This document shows, piece by piece, positions 1-8,395 of a stretch of 64,000 nt of DNA (position 1 is its first letter; each line of letters begins with the position of its first letter). The stretch is from Photobacterium sp. SKA34 (GTDB lineage Bacteria > Pseudomonadota > Gammaproteobacteria > Enterobacterales > Vibrionaceae): assembly GCF_000153325.1 (NCBI RefSeq), contig NZ_CH724142.1:235455-299454 (forward strand), written 5' to 3'. Position numbers and translations under genes: made by a program. The notes under the pieces are model-generated. The model did not search any database. It saw nothing but the letters and a program-made list of their open reading frames with translations, and had not been told where the DNA came from.

Positions 1-2610
1 TATGGTTTCAACTAAGTCGGCTTCTAATAACTGTCTTGCTGAAATATTTATTGCAATGTCAAAGAAATACTTGTTGTCTTGCCATGATTTTAATTGAAGG
101 CATGCTTGGTTTATCAAGTAACGCCCTGCATCGATAATAAGCTCTGATGACTCTAAAACTGGGATGACATCGAGGGGTGAACGATATTCTCCTTCGTTGT
201 TTTTCCAACGCAGCAGGGCTTCAACACCGCACAGTGTGTGAGTGTTGGCATTCACTTTAGGTTGATAGAAGAATTCATATTGATCACTACCGACAGATTT
301 GCGTAGGTCAGACTCAAGTATTAAACGCTGAATGTTTTCTGCTTCCATTGATTCAGTGAAATAGCAGTAGTTACTTCCAGATAATCCTTTAGCGCGATAT
401 AATGCAATATGTGCGTATTTTTGTATCAGCTTAGGGTCTGATTCGGCATCTGAACTTAATGCAATACCAATGTTAGTTGAAATAGAAAGTACTTGGCTAT
501 CGATAGATAATGGTGCATTAGTACTTTTTAGTAATCGTTCAGCCACTTGCGTGATTGTTTGTAAATCATGAAATGATCTGATTAAAATGCCAAATTCGTC
601 ACTCCCAATACGGGCTAGAACATCCGTTTCACGTAAATTAGATTTAATCCGTTTTGAGACAATTAAAAGGATTTTTTCGATGTCTTCATTGCTCATGGAT
701 TCATTCAGTTGTTTCGTTAACTCTAAATCGATCACCACGATAGCAATTTGAGCCTTATGCCGAATAGCTTCTTTCATACTGTGAGCAATATATTGAGTAA
801 ACATTGTTCTATTAGGTAACTGGGTTAATGCGTCATAGTGTGCAAGACGGTGTAATCTATTCTCATAACTGACTCTGTCTGTTATGTCTTTGCTTGTTGC
901 TATGTAGTTAGATATATTGCCATCATCACCGCGGATAGGTGAAATGGTATAATCCATATAAATTATATCGTTATCCTTTTTTTTAGTAATAACATGGCGA
1001 ATTGATTGTCCTGAGACCAATTTGCTAATGAGTTCATCTTGTTCATTCTTATCATCGATATAATCATTAATACTAATTGAGCTGTGGCTACCAATAAGCT
1101 GATTTAAAGGCTTGTTACTCATTTTTATATAAGCTGTATTTACATACTGAATAAAGCCATTTTTATCGGTAATGATAACGGATTCTGCGCTTTGCTCTGC
1201 TGCGCGAGATAAAGCTTGTAATTTCTTCTCACGATTAACCCAATAAGTCACATCAGAGATATGAAGTAAAATGTTATCTTCAACATTATTAACTTGCTTA
1301 GTTGCGATGACTTCGAGATGTTTTGAGCGTTTATATTTAAGTTTTATATGGGTCTTTAAATGCTCGGTGTTAGGTAATTGATCAATAGTATTGAGTAAGG
1401 TTGTAAGTTCATCTTTAATTTGTTTTGAATTAAAAAGGCTAATTAATGTTTTTTGTAAAGCACGAGAGTGAATATTAAGTATTTTGAAAGCGGCGTCATT
1501 AATCGCTGTAATCTCTCTATTTTTATTGAGTACTACAATCCCATCTTCGCTGTTTTTAATTATCGCTGTATATCTTTTAAGGTTGTCATCACGTTGCTTG
1601 CGTAATATTTGTTCATTTTTGCGATTTTTAATTAATCGTCGAACCAGCAATACTGAGCTAGTAATTAAAATAAAAAAAGTAATATAAAGTGCCGCTAAAC
1701 GTATTCGAGTAAAGTTAGAAAAATACAGGTTGTTTAGTTCTTTATCTAAATTTAGTGATGAAACTAATACCCACTCAGATGTGTTTTTATCTATATTTTT
1801 ATTTAGTTTTTTATTCCTAAATATCAGAGGGGTATAAGTATAAAGATAGTCACCAATGATCGTTTGTCCTTGGTTTAATCGTTTTACAGTATTCCATAAA
1901 TAAGGATATGCAACAGAGAAAAGTACATCATTATAACTTGTATTATCATGCATTGATGGGTTAAGTGATTTATTTAAGTAAGATTGAGTAATCCATTGTG
2001 CATCTTTATTAATAATAAAGTTTGTACGCTCTTTATTACTTGCCATATTACTAACAGGGATCTGGTGGTAACTTAACTGCACAACCCAACTACTGTGTTC
2101 AAATTTTAAATGTTGATAAAATGATACTTTATTTTGATGTTTATAAATATAGCTTATTTTATTATTAAGAGTAAATGTATGATTAATATTTCTTAATTCT
2201 TGTGGTTCTTCAATGATTTTACTGTAATCAATATGAAAGCCATCTTTCATTTTTTTTAGGAGAAGAACTTGGCTGTTTTTATAGTCAATTAATCGAATGG
2301 AATCATAGAGCTCTGAGTTAACAAGGGTACTCTTAAATTGTTTTAGTACATAAGCTTTTTCCAAGACCCGTAATGGTTCGTGAAGAGGTTTTAGTTGCAA
2401 TTGATAAGTGAGACGGTTTAAATCTTCAGTGATAGTATTGAGATGCAATTGACTAATTTGTACAAGAGACTCTAACTGACGAAGTTCATTTTCTTTTATA
2501 TGCTCTGCAAGCTGAACACTATCTTTCTGATAAAAATAGAGACTTAAAATAGTCACCATAGCAACCAAAGGTACTAAAATGGCAAGAAGATACGGTTTTA
2601 ACCCATTCAC
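1..2610 (-). CDS. Membrane sensor with PAS, GGDEF and EAL domains (3' end outside window)
   Basis: Cyclic-di-GMP signalling protein of the inner membrane; about 870 residues are visible and the C-terminus lies beyond the window edge. A hydrophobic segment at residues 7-27 and another near 303-327 bracket a periplasmic sensor region. Two PAS-like stretches follow (about 350-460 and 475-590), then a GGDEF domain (about 590-755) and the start of an EAL domain with the motif GVEALLRW near residue 795. The cyclase signature reads RIGSDEF, so the second glycine of GGDEF is serine and cyclase activity is uncertain; the EAL glutamate is present. The start is GTG at 2610, because the nearby ATGs run straight into stops; AAGG lies about 7 bases upstream. 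It is a single gene, with a short non-coding gap before the next one. The signal sensed cannot be told. Confidence 0.88.
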   Translation of the reverse strand, partial: MNGLKPYLLAILVPLVAMVTILSLYFYQKDSVQLAEHIKENELRQLESLVQISQLHLNTITEDLNRLTYQLQLKPLHEPLRVLEKAYVLKQFKSTLVNSELYDSIRLIDYKNSQVLLLKKMKDGFHIDYSKIIEEPQELRNINHTFTLNNKISYIYKHQNKVSFYQHLKFEHSSWVVQLSYHQIPVSNMASNKERTNFIINKDAQWITQSYLNKSLNPSMHDNTSYNDVLFSVAYPYLWNTVKRLNQGQTIIGDYLYTYTPLIFRNKKLNKNIDKNTSEWVLVSSLNLDKELNNLYFSNFTRIRLAALYITFFILITSSVLLVRRLIKNRKNEQILRKQRDDNLKRYTAIIKNSEDGIVVLNKNREITAINDAAFKILNIHSRALQKTLISLFNSKQIKDELTTLLNTIDQLPNTEHLKTHIKLKYKRSKHLEVIATKQVNNVEDNILLHISDVTYWVNREKKLQALSRAAEQSAESVIITDKNGFIQYVNTAYIKMSNKPLNQLIGSHSSISINDYIDDKNEQDELISKLVSGQSIRHVITKKKDNDIIYMDYTISPIRGDDGNISNYIATSKDITDRVSYENRLHRLAHYDALTQLPNRTMFTQYIAHSMKEAIRHKAQIAIVVIDLELTKQLNESMSNEDIEKILLIVSKRIKSNLRETDVLARIGSDEFGILIRSFHDLQTITQVAERLLKSTNAPLSIDSQVLSISTNIGIALSSDAESDPKLIQKYAHIALYRAKGLSGSNYCYFTESMEAENIQRLILESDLRKSVGSDQYEFFYQPKVNANTHTLCGVEALLRWKNNEGEYRSPLDVIPVLESSELIIDAGRYLINQACLQLKSWQDNKYFFDIAINISARQLLEADLVETI

Positions 2611-2801
2611 ATTGATACCTTAATATGAATACATAGACATACAAGGTATAAGTCTATGCCAAAGTGTTCATATAGTTAAGGAAAAATAATGAGAAACGTG
2701 ATGAGGTAAATATTTCAAGTTGGTTACGAGTGAAAGTTACTAGGCAGTAGTAATGCTAAATTTTGTAAATCTAAAAATAATTAGTTTTTACTACCGCATT
2801 T

Positions 2802-3326
2802 TTATTGATTACTGTTATAAAAACGATTTAGTTGCTCAATAATAAAAGTCTTTCCTTCATAATTAAAAATTGTTTTTACAGTATGATCTGGCGCTTCAAA
2901 AATATGCTTTATCGCGTCTGCACTTTTGTTAGAAATACCATTGATACGATACTCTAAACGTTGGTGAATCAATGAGTCTGTTGCAGTGACATAAATCATA
3001 TCTATGTCTGCGATATTTTGACGCAGGAAATCACGATGTTGTTTTTTATAAGCACCTTGTGTAACCACTATACGAGGATAAAGAGTACGAAAGTGATTTA
3101 CTTTTTGACTAATACGAATAAAAAAATCATCTCTCATTTCATCCGTAAAAGGCTTGTTCGCACCAATAACTTCACGCATTTCATCAGTTAAATCATCATC
3201 TGCATGGTAAACAAACCAATCGTCATGAGCACCAATGACATCACCGACATAAGATTTACCTGCACCAGAAAGACCAAATAAAAATAGGACTGATGGTGCA
3301 TGGGCTAGTTGAAGACGATGACTCAT
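2802..3326 (-). CDS. P-loop kinase-like protein (gluconokinase/shikimate-kinase type fold)
   Basis: A 174-residue cytosolic protein with a clear Walker A motif GLSGAGKS at residues 18-25, right after a hydrophobic beta strand, as in small nucleoside, gluconate and shikimate kinases. HADDDL near residue 40 could supply an acidic substrate- or magnesium-binding pair, and VVTQGAYKKQ near residue 90 sits where a second strand is expected. The size fits a small P-loop phosphotransferase. The substrate cannot be predicted from the sequence. It is a single minus-strand gene with GAGAA upstream of its ATG. The fold is likely; the specific enzyme is unknown. Confidence 0.6.
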   Translation of the reverse strand: MSHRLQLAHAPSVLFLFGLSGAGKSYVGDVIGAHDDWFVYHADDDLTDEMREVIGANKPFTDEMRDDFFIRISQKVNHFRTLYPRIVVTQGAYKKQHRDFLRQNIADIDMIYVTATDSLIHQRLEYRINGISNKSADAIKHIFEAPDHTVKTIFNYEGKTFIIEQLNRFYNSNQ

Positions 3327-3637
3327 TTTATGTTCTCATTCTAAAGGTTAAGTACACTTCAGCTGGTATAAATAACCGTGTTAAATCAACTGAGGCAGTA
3401 ATGTGCCAAATTATTCGAGCTGAGAATAGTAGAATATGCATATAACGTGAATTTGAGATAATAATGTGCAATAACTGAATGTTTTGTAAACGCACAGCGA
3501 CGTAAAGACATTAGAAATCTGAACTGTAATATTAATTGATTATTGCTATTCGTGATAAATAGTGAACGAAATTTTTAAACATTTAGACTCATTTTGTGTG
3601 ACAATAATAATAATCAATTTTTTTATATGAGTATTTG
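3327..3637. other. Intergenic region between divergent genes
   Basis: AT-rich divergent spacer between the kinase-like gene and the ychN-like gene. It presumably holds both promoters. No palindrome, repeat or RNA element stood out on reading. Confidence 0.5.
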
Positions 3638-3994
3638 ATGCAAACTATTTTAATCGTTATCAATGACGCTCCTTATGGCTCTGAGCGTCCTTTTAATGCT
3701 TTACGCTTAGCAATTAAACTTAATGAGCAGGAAGAACAACCTGTGAGTCTCAAATTGTTTTTAATGTCCGATGCTGTGATGTGTGCAATGAAGCAGCAAA
3801 ATCCGGTAGAAGGTTATGATATTCAACAAATGCTTGAAATTCTTATTGCACAAGGGAGCGAGGTGAAATTGTGTAAAACCTGTTGTTGTGCGCGCGGATT
3901 GTCAGAGTCATTACTCATTGAAGACTGTGAAATAGGAACGTTAGACGATTTGGCAAGTTGGACGCTAAATGCAGAAAAAGTATTAACGTTTTAA
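3638..3994 (+). CDS. ychN: DsrE/DsrF-family protein, YchN type
   Basis: A 118-residue cytosolic protein of the DsrE/F/TusD sulfur-relay fold. Its length and motifs match enterobacterial YchN closely: NDAPYGSERPFNALRLA at the N-terminus, LFLMSDAV, GYDIQQMLEIL, KLCKTC and the C-terminal ending KVLTF. YchN is a hexameric protein with conserved cysteines whose role is unclear. The CKTCCC stretch near residue 86 holds extra cysteines compared with a plain CxxC. The ATG at 3638 is chosen over the TTG just before it because of the GAG at suitable distance. It appears to be monocistronic. Confidence 0.85.
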   Translation: MQTILIVINDAPYGSERPFNALRLAIKLNEQEEQPVSLKLFLMSDAVMCAMKQQNPVEGYDIQQMLEILIAQGSEVKLCKTCCCARGLSESLLIEDCEIGTLDDLASWTLNAEKVLTF

Positions 3995-4174
3995 TCGTTT
4001 TTTTCGGTTATACAACACAACAAAAAAAATGCTATTTGTGTACAGGAATCACAGAAAGTAAAAGAACTCAGTTATTAAATGTATTTATTATCAAAAAGCT
4101 GATCGACCTAAGAGTTATCTTATTTATATATGCTAGTGTCATTAAGTAAGCTATTCATAGATAGGAGATAAGCT

Positions 4175-4516
4175 GTGCCGCATTGCATTATTGAATATGC
4201 CAAAGATCTTGAAACAGAGATTAATTTAAATGAATTAATGGCAACAACTCATTACGCGACGTTTAGTTCAGGGCTTTTTGATGAAGAAGATATAAAAACC
4301 CGTGCCATCCCTTATGAGTTATATCGTACAGGGACAACAGAAAAGCCTTTTGTTCATATTACTGTAAGGGTACTTCCAGGTAGAGATCCAAAGCAAAAAG
4401 ATAATCTATCTGAAGTCATCTTGCATCAAGTGGCAGCAATGTTTCAAAATGATATTTGTGTCACAGTAGAGATTGAAGATATCAATCAACAATCTTATCG
4501 CAAGTATGTTATATAA
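4175..4516 (+). CDS. 5-carboxymethyl-2-hydroxymuconate delta-isomerase family protein
   Basis: A 113-residue tautomerase-superfamily protein. After removal of the initiator Met the N-terminus would be the catalytic Pro (MPHCIIEY), the hallmark of the family. The later PGRDPKQKDNLSE and VEIEDINQQSYRK segments match HpaF/HpcD, the isomerase of homoprotocatechuate degradation. No other homoprotocatechuate genes are nearby, so the physiological substrate may differ. The start codon is GTG, supported by AGGAG eight bases upstream. It is a single gene. Confidence 0.8.
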   Translation: MPHCIIEYAKDLETEINLNELMATTHYATFSSGLFDEEDIKTRAIPYELYRTGTTEKPFVHITVRVLPGRDPKQKDNLSEVILHQVAAMFQNDICVTVEIEDINQQSYRKYVI

Positions 4517-4641
4517 AACGCAAATATAGTTGCACTTAATGATTGATTAAAGTAATGAATCACTGTTCGAATAAAGTATATTTGCACTTTATCACGTTTT
4601 CTGTTGATATATATACAGAAAACGTGAATTAGGATTTGATG

Positions 4642-5034
4642 ATGAATAAGAAAGTTTTACTAATTGCTTTAAGTTCAGTAGCGTTAGTTGCATGTAATTC
4701 TGCAAAAAACGTATCTTCAGATGAGGCGAATATGCAAGAAAGTTGTAATTTTTCTCACGCAATTGTTGGTGGTTGGGCACAAGGTGATATAACACCTGAA
4801 GTAGAACAAGCAGCAAAAGACGCCGTTAAAGCAATCCCTGGCGATCATCAGCTAGGTAAAATTTATCATGTAACACAGCAAGTTGTTGCTGGTATGAACT
4901 ATTCAATTACGTTTAGTATTGAAAATGGTGATTACTACAATGCGACTGTTTTCCGTAGCCTACAGAATACTTATGATGTTAAAGATGTAAAACAAGTACC
5001 TTCAGCAACTTCGAACTGCGATACTCATAAGTAA
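4642..5034 (+). CDS. Lipoprotein with cystatin-like domain
   Basis: A 130-residue predicted lipoprotein: the signal peptide MNKKVLLIALSSVALVAC ends in a lipobox with Cys as residue 18. The mature part looks like a cystatin fold: a GG pair (VGGWAQGD) near the start, a helix EVEQAAKDAVKAI, then QVVAGMNY, which fits the QxVxG protease-binding loop of cystatins, followed by beta strands. This suggests a periplasmic or surface inhibitor of papain-like cysteine proteases, but activity is only inferred. Of three consecutive possible starts (TTG-ATG-ATG), the last is best placed behind AGGA. A terminator hairpin follows, so the gene is monocistronic. Confidence 0.72.
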   Translation: MNKKVLLIALSSVALVACNSAKNVSSDEANMQESCNFSHAIVGGWAQGDITPEVEQAAKDAVKAIPGDHQLGKIYHVTQQVVAGMNYSITFSIENGDYYNATVFRSLQNTYDVKDVKQVPSATSNCDTHK

Positions 5035-5062
5035 CTAAATAATAAGTTATAATAGAATTTAT

Positions 5063-5101
5063 AAAGCGCTATTATTGAGCCATCAGTAATTGCGCTTTTT
5101 T
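5063..5101 (+). terminator. Rho-independent terminator after the cystatin-like gene
   Basis: Arms AAAGCGC and GCGCTTT, extended by ATTA/TAAT across one mismatch, followed by a T run. It lies 29 bases after the stop codon and before qnr. Confidence 0.75.
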
Positions 5102-5140
5102 CTGTTTGATTCAGTCGCAGAGTAATAGAAGAGAAAATAT

Positions 5141-5791
5141 ATGCATGTTGTAGGTCAGTGTTACCAAGATGAAAGCTTTTCTAAACAAGAATTTTCTGAG
5201 GCTATTTTTGAAAACTGTCAGTTTTATCGTTGTGATTTCTCACGTGCAAATTTAGTTGAAGCAAGTTTTATCAATTGTAACTTTATTGATGTAGGGGATG
5301 ACAAAGATTGTAATTTTTCCTATTCAAAACTCAAAGATGCGAGTTTTAAGCAGTGTAATTTATCAATGGCTAGTTTTCGTAATGCGCAGTGTTTTGGTAT
5401 AGAAATGCGACAATCTAATCTCCAAGGTGTTGATTTCCAATATGCTTCTTTTTCAAATTATATTACCCATAACACATTATTTTGCTCTGCATATATAACC
5501 GGTTGTAATTTACGTTACAGTAATTTTGAAGACATAAAATTAGAGCAGTGCGAACTTTTTGAAAACCGATGGAACGGAGCTAATTTGCTGGCTACATCCT
5601 TTAAAGGATCTGACTTAAGTCGCGGTGAATTTTCCTCTGAACAATGGAGTCAATGCGTTGTAGAAGACGCAGATCTCTGCCATGTAGATTTAGAGGGTGT
5701 TGATATTCGACGTGTAAATTTAAGTGGTGTAAAAATTTGCGATTGGCAACAAGAGCAATTATTAAGTCAGCTTGGCATTATTGTGCTTTAA
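5141..5791 (+). CDS. qnr: Qnr-type pentapeptide repeat protein
   Basis: A 216-residue right-handed beta-helix protein built of pentapeptide repeats of the type A(D/N)Lxx and CxFxx. Length and landmark segments match the Qnr family: HFSY-like NFSYSKLKDASFK, CFGIEMR, FCSAYITGCNL, CELFENRW, GSDLSRG and the ending RRVNLSGVKICDWQQEQLL. Qnr proteins bind DNA gyrase and topoisomerase IV and lower susceptibility to quinolones; Vibrionaceae chromosomes are the known reservoir. The ATG at 5141 has GAAGAG upstream. It lies between two terminators with no mobile element beside it, so it looks native rather than acquired. Confidence 0.92.
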   Translation: MHVVGQCYQDESFSKQEFSEAIFENCQFYRCDFSRANLVEASFINCNFIDVGDDKDCNFSYSKLKDASFKQCNLSMASFRNAQCFGIEMRQSNLQGVDFQYASFSNYITHNTLFCSAYITGCNLRYSNFEDIKLEQCELFENRWNGANLLATSFKGSDLSRGEFSSEQWSQCVVEDADLCHVDLEGVDIRRVNLSGVKICDWQQEQLLSQLGIIVL

Positions 5792-5805
5792 AATACTCTA
5801 AAAAG

Positions 5806-5849
5806 GTCGGTATTAGTAAATTACTCTTTCTAGTTAAAATAATACCGAC
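5806..5849. terminator. Inverted repeat, likely bidirectional terminator
   Basis: Perfect 10-base arms GTCGGTATTA and TAATACCGAC. Read on the minus strand it is followed by CTTTTTAG, so it mainly terminates the glyoxalase-like gene; it lies 15 bases past the qnr stop as well. Confidence 0.7.
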
Positions 5850-5864
5850 ATGCAGTTCTATTTT

Positions 5865-6305
5865 TTACCATTCACCTTGGTTTTGCATCGAAACCCAAGG
5901 TTCGGCTGCTTCTAGTGCGTCACCTTTTTGAAGCAGTTCAATCGAAATACCATCAGGTGAACGTACAAATGCCATATGTCCATCACGGGGTGGGCGATTA
6001 ATGACAACACCATTATTTTGTAAATGAGCACATAAATCGTAAATATTATCGACGGCAAAAGCGAGGTGACCAAAATTACGACCACCAGTGTACGATTCTG
6101 GATCCCAGTTATAAGTTAGTTCTAATAAAGGCGATTGTGTTTCTTTCGCCGTTTCTGCCTGATTAGATGCGGCTAAAAATACTAATGTAAATCGTCCACG
6201 TTCGCTTTCTTTACGTCGAATTTCTACCAAACCAAGTTTGTTACAGTAAAAATCCAGTGAAGCATCTAAGTTGCTCACTCGTACCATGGTATGTAAGTAT
6301 TCCAT
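5865..6305 (-). CDS. Glyoxalase I-like VOC-family protein
   Basis: A 146-residue vicinal-oxygen-chelate protein closely resembling lactoylglutathione lyase: [20 protein letters not shown] at the start, [20 protein letters not shown] and FGHLAFAVD, and SIELLQK near the end. The four metal ligands of GloA (His5, Glu in the LELTYNW strand, His in GHLAF, Glu in SIELL) all appear present. The expected reaction is isomerisation of the methylglyoxal-glutathione hemithioacetal. The C-terminal extension after the last ligand is slightly longer than in E. coli GloA, so a paralogous role is possible. Confidence 0.82.
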   Translation of the reverse strand: MEYLHTMVRVSNLDASLDFYCNKLGLVEIRRKESERGRFTLVFLAASNQAETAKETQSPLLELTYNWDPESYTGGRNFGHLAFAVDNIYDLCAHLQNNGVVINRPPRDGHMAFVRSPDGISIELLQKGDALEAAEPWVSMQNQGEW

Positions 6306-6326
6306 TCTATTTCCTAACGTTTAAAC

Positions 6327-6389
6327 AAAAAAATCCCCATTGTCTTAATACTTAGCATAAAGCAATTGAGTATTAAAACGAACGGGGAT
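6327..6389 (-). terminator. Terminator after the lysine transporter gene
   Basis: Long hairpin on the minus strand: outer arms ATCCCC/GGGGAT and inner arms TTAATACT/AGTATTAA, followed by a run of seven T. Confidence 0.7.
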
Positions 6390-6419
6390 AGATAGATTAT
6401 TGTGCTCTAATTTCTATAT

Positions 6420-8003
6420 TTAAGCGGTAACAGCTTGTTGTTGGTACTTTCTATTTCGGCGTAGGTGGACGGTACAACACGCAAGGAACCATACTGAACT
6501 TACAGCAATACCCGCAAGTGTTGAAGACATAATACCCATAGCTAAGTAACCTAGAAGTGCACCAAAAGCGACAGTAATAGCATATGGGAGCTGAGTTAAT
6601 ACATGATCCATGTGGTGACAACCTGCACCTGTTGAAGATAGGATACTTGTACTTGAAATAGGTGAACTATGGTCACCAAATACTGAACCCGCAAGTACAG
6701 CTGATAGCATCGGCATTAATAAGCTGGCATCTGTTGCTACAGCCATATCACCTGCAAGTGGTAGCATGATTCCAAAAGTTCCCCAGCTTGTTCCCGTCGC
6801 AAATGCCATACCACATGAAAGAACAAAGACTAGCGCAGGTAATAATTCACTAGGGAAACCACCTTTCGTTAAACTCGCAAGATACTGACCCGTTTGCATA
6901 TCACTTACAACAGTACCAATAGTCCATGCAAATAGTAGAATAATGATAGCAGGTAGCATTGCTTTTACACCTTGTGGTGCTGCTGTTAGCCAAGTTTTCA
7001 TTGATAGCTTTAAGCGAAGCGCTAATAAAATTGAGACTGCTAGGCTACATAATGAGGCGTTAACTAAGGACGCACCAAGATCTGTATGTTCTAAAGCAGA
7101 AATAAGGTGAAATGCCTCACCTTTAGCACTTAGTACTTCAGCACCACTAACGATCATAAAGATAACGCTTGTTACTGTAAGTGTAAGGATAGGAAGTACC
7201 ATATCTAGCATAGTACCTTTACCTTGCGATTCAGTTGTGATCTCAAGGCCTTTAGGGTGACCTTTTGATTCATCCCAAAGCTTTCCTTCTTCAGCCCAGG
7301 CTTCGTGTTGACGCATTGGACCAATATTAAGCTGAAAGAAAATAACAACAATAACCATTAGTAGCGTAAATACAGCATATAAATTCATTGGGATCATTTG
7401 AACAAACAATGAAATGGCACTGATATCTGTAATATGATTCGTTGCTAAAATACCGCCTAAAATAGCAATAATGTAAGCACCCCATGAAGAAATTGGAGTA
7501 ATTACAACAACAGGTGCAGCTGTTGAATCAAGTAGGTACGCAAGTTTAGCTCGTGAAATATTAAAGCGATCTGTCACTGGTCGACAAATTGGACCGACTG
7601 ATAAACTATGGAAAAAGTCATCAATAAAGAAAGCAAAAACCATTAGTCCGGTTAGCATATTTGCGCTGCGGCGATCTTTACAGCGGCGAACACCCCATTC
7701 GGCAAATGCTTTGGTTGCCCCTGTAGCTGTCATAAGGCTAATCAAGCCTCCCAATAACAACATGAAGATAAGCATATCTGTGTTACTGTGGTTAATTGCA
7801 CCATCGGACCACACAAGGCCAATAACCTTATTTACTATGTATTGAAGCGCCGCTAAAGGGCTGTAATCATTTAAAAGGATTGCGCCAGCAACAATACCAA
7901 GGCCAAGTGATAACAATACACGTCGTGTAGTGATAGCTAAAACAACAGCCAGCAAGGGTGGTATTACAGATAACAGGGAGTCAGAATATTGAACAAGATT
8001 CAT
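6420..8003 (-). CDS. lysW: NhaC-family transporter under a lysine riboswitch, predicted lysine transporter LysW
   Basis: A 527-residue inner-membrane protein with about a dozen hydrophobic segments, typical of the NhaC antiporter family. Conserved-looking stretches include FFIDDFFHSLSVGPICRPV, LLDSTAAPVVVITPISSWG, FATGTSWGTFGIMLPLAGD and SVFGDHSSPISSTS. NhaC proteins were named as Na+/H+ antiporters, but members behind lysine riboswitches have been predicted to be lysine transporters (LysW), and this gene has such a riboswitch directly upstream. The start is placed at the ATG at 8003 behind AAGAGA rather than the GTG at 8018, which has no ribosome site. The chosen ribosome site lies inside a hairpin, which fits translational control by lysine. 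Confidence 0.82.
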   Translation of the reverse strand: MNLVQYSDSLLSVIPPLLAVVLAITTRRVLLSLGLGIVAGAILLNDYSPLAALQYIVNKVIGLVWSDGAINHSNTDMLIFMLLLGGLISLMTATGATKAFAEWGVRRCKDRRSANMLTGLMVFAFFIDDFFHSLSVGPICRPVTDRFNISRAKLAYLLDSTAAPVVVITPISSWGAYIIAILGGILATNHITDISAISLFVQMIPMNLYAVFTLLMVIVVIFFQLNIGPMRQHEAWAEEGKLWDESKGHPKGLEITTESQGKGTMLDMVLPILTLTVTSVIFMIVSGAEVLSAKGEAFHLISALEHTDLGASLVNASLCSLAVSILLALRLKLSMKTWLTAAPQGVKAMLPAIIILLFAWTIGTVVSDMQTGQYLASLTKGGFPSELLPALVFVLSCGMAFATGTSWGTFGIMLPLAGDMAVATDASLLMPMLSAVLAGSVFGDHSSPISSTSILSSTGAGCHHMDHVLTQLPYAITVAFGALLGYLAMGIMSSTLAGIAVSSVWFLACCTVHLRRNRKYQQQAVTA

Positions 8004-8004
8004 G

Positions 8005-8036
8005 GATCTCTTAAACACCTATATTAGGTGGAGATC
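8005..8036 (-). promoter_or_regulatory. Hairpin sequestering the lysW ribosome binding site
   Basis: On the minus strand GATCTC and CACCTA pair with TAGGTG and GAGATC, closing a hairpin that buries the AAGAGA ribosome site just before the ATG. It lies 3' of the lysine aptamer and is the likely expression platform. Confidence 0.6.
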
Positions 8037-8085
8037 TACCGAAAGGATAGAGAAACAAATTTCAGGAGAAAAAATACTTCTTATC

Positions 8086-8259
8086 CCTTAGGGTAGCGCT
8101 CCATAGAAAAAATAACTATGGCAGTTCTGCACTTATTTAATGCAGACCCAGCGATTGTTGACGACACAACAAACACTTCGGCGCCGACTCCTTTCCCCAG
8201 ACTTCAAAGGTGTCACCCTCCATCTGGATACTTTTAGGCAGCGCGCCTCTACTCAAAGG
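8086..8259 (-). promoter_or_regulatory. Lysine riboswitch (L box)
   Basis: The minus strand carries the L-box landmarks in order: TAGAGGCGCGC, AAAAGTA, GGAGGGTGACACC, GGGGAAAGGAGTCGGCGCCGAAG, and TCGCTGGGTCTGCAT, written here in pieces. The closing helix P1 pairs 8249-8259 with 8086-8096 (CCTTTGAGTAG with CTACCCTAAGG, two mismatches). The aptamer lies about 80 bases upstream of the transporter start. Lysine binding is expected to shut expression off. Confidence 0.93.
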
Positions 8260-8395
8260 ATTGAAGTTGGATAATACCTATTAATTTTGCTTAGGCAATA
8301 AAAAGCAGACAGAAAATGCATATTAATTGTAAATATTGATACGCTTGATGGTATGTTAACCAATTAGAAGCGTTATATTCCATTGAGATAATCGC
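8260..8395. other. Spacer upstream of the lysine riboswitch
   Basis: AT-rich spacer that should hold the lysW promoter. It also follows the end of the ccoP-like gene; no strong terminator hairpin was seen. Confidence 0.4.

Noticed and set aside
3958..4149. Small plus-strand frame after ychN
   Set aside because: It overlaps the ychN end, has no ribosome site and no protein-like composition.
5101..5140. LexA box upstream of qnr, as in some qnrB genes
   Set aside because: CTGTTTGATTCAGTCG does not keep the second half of the CTGT-N8-ACAG pattern.
8003..8018. GTG at 8018 as the start of the lysine transporter
   Set aside because: No ribosome site precedes it, while the ATG at 8003 has one in the regulatory hairpin.
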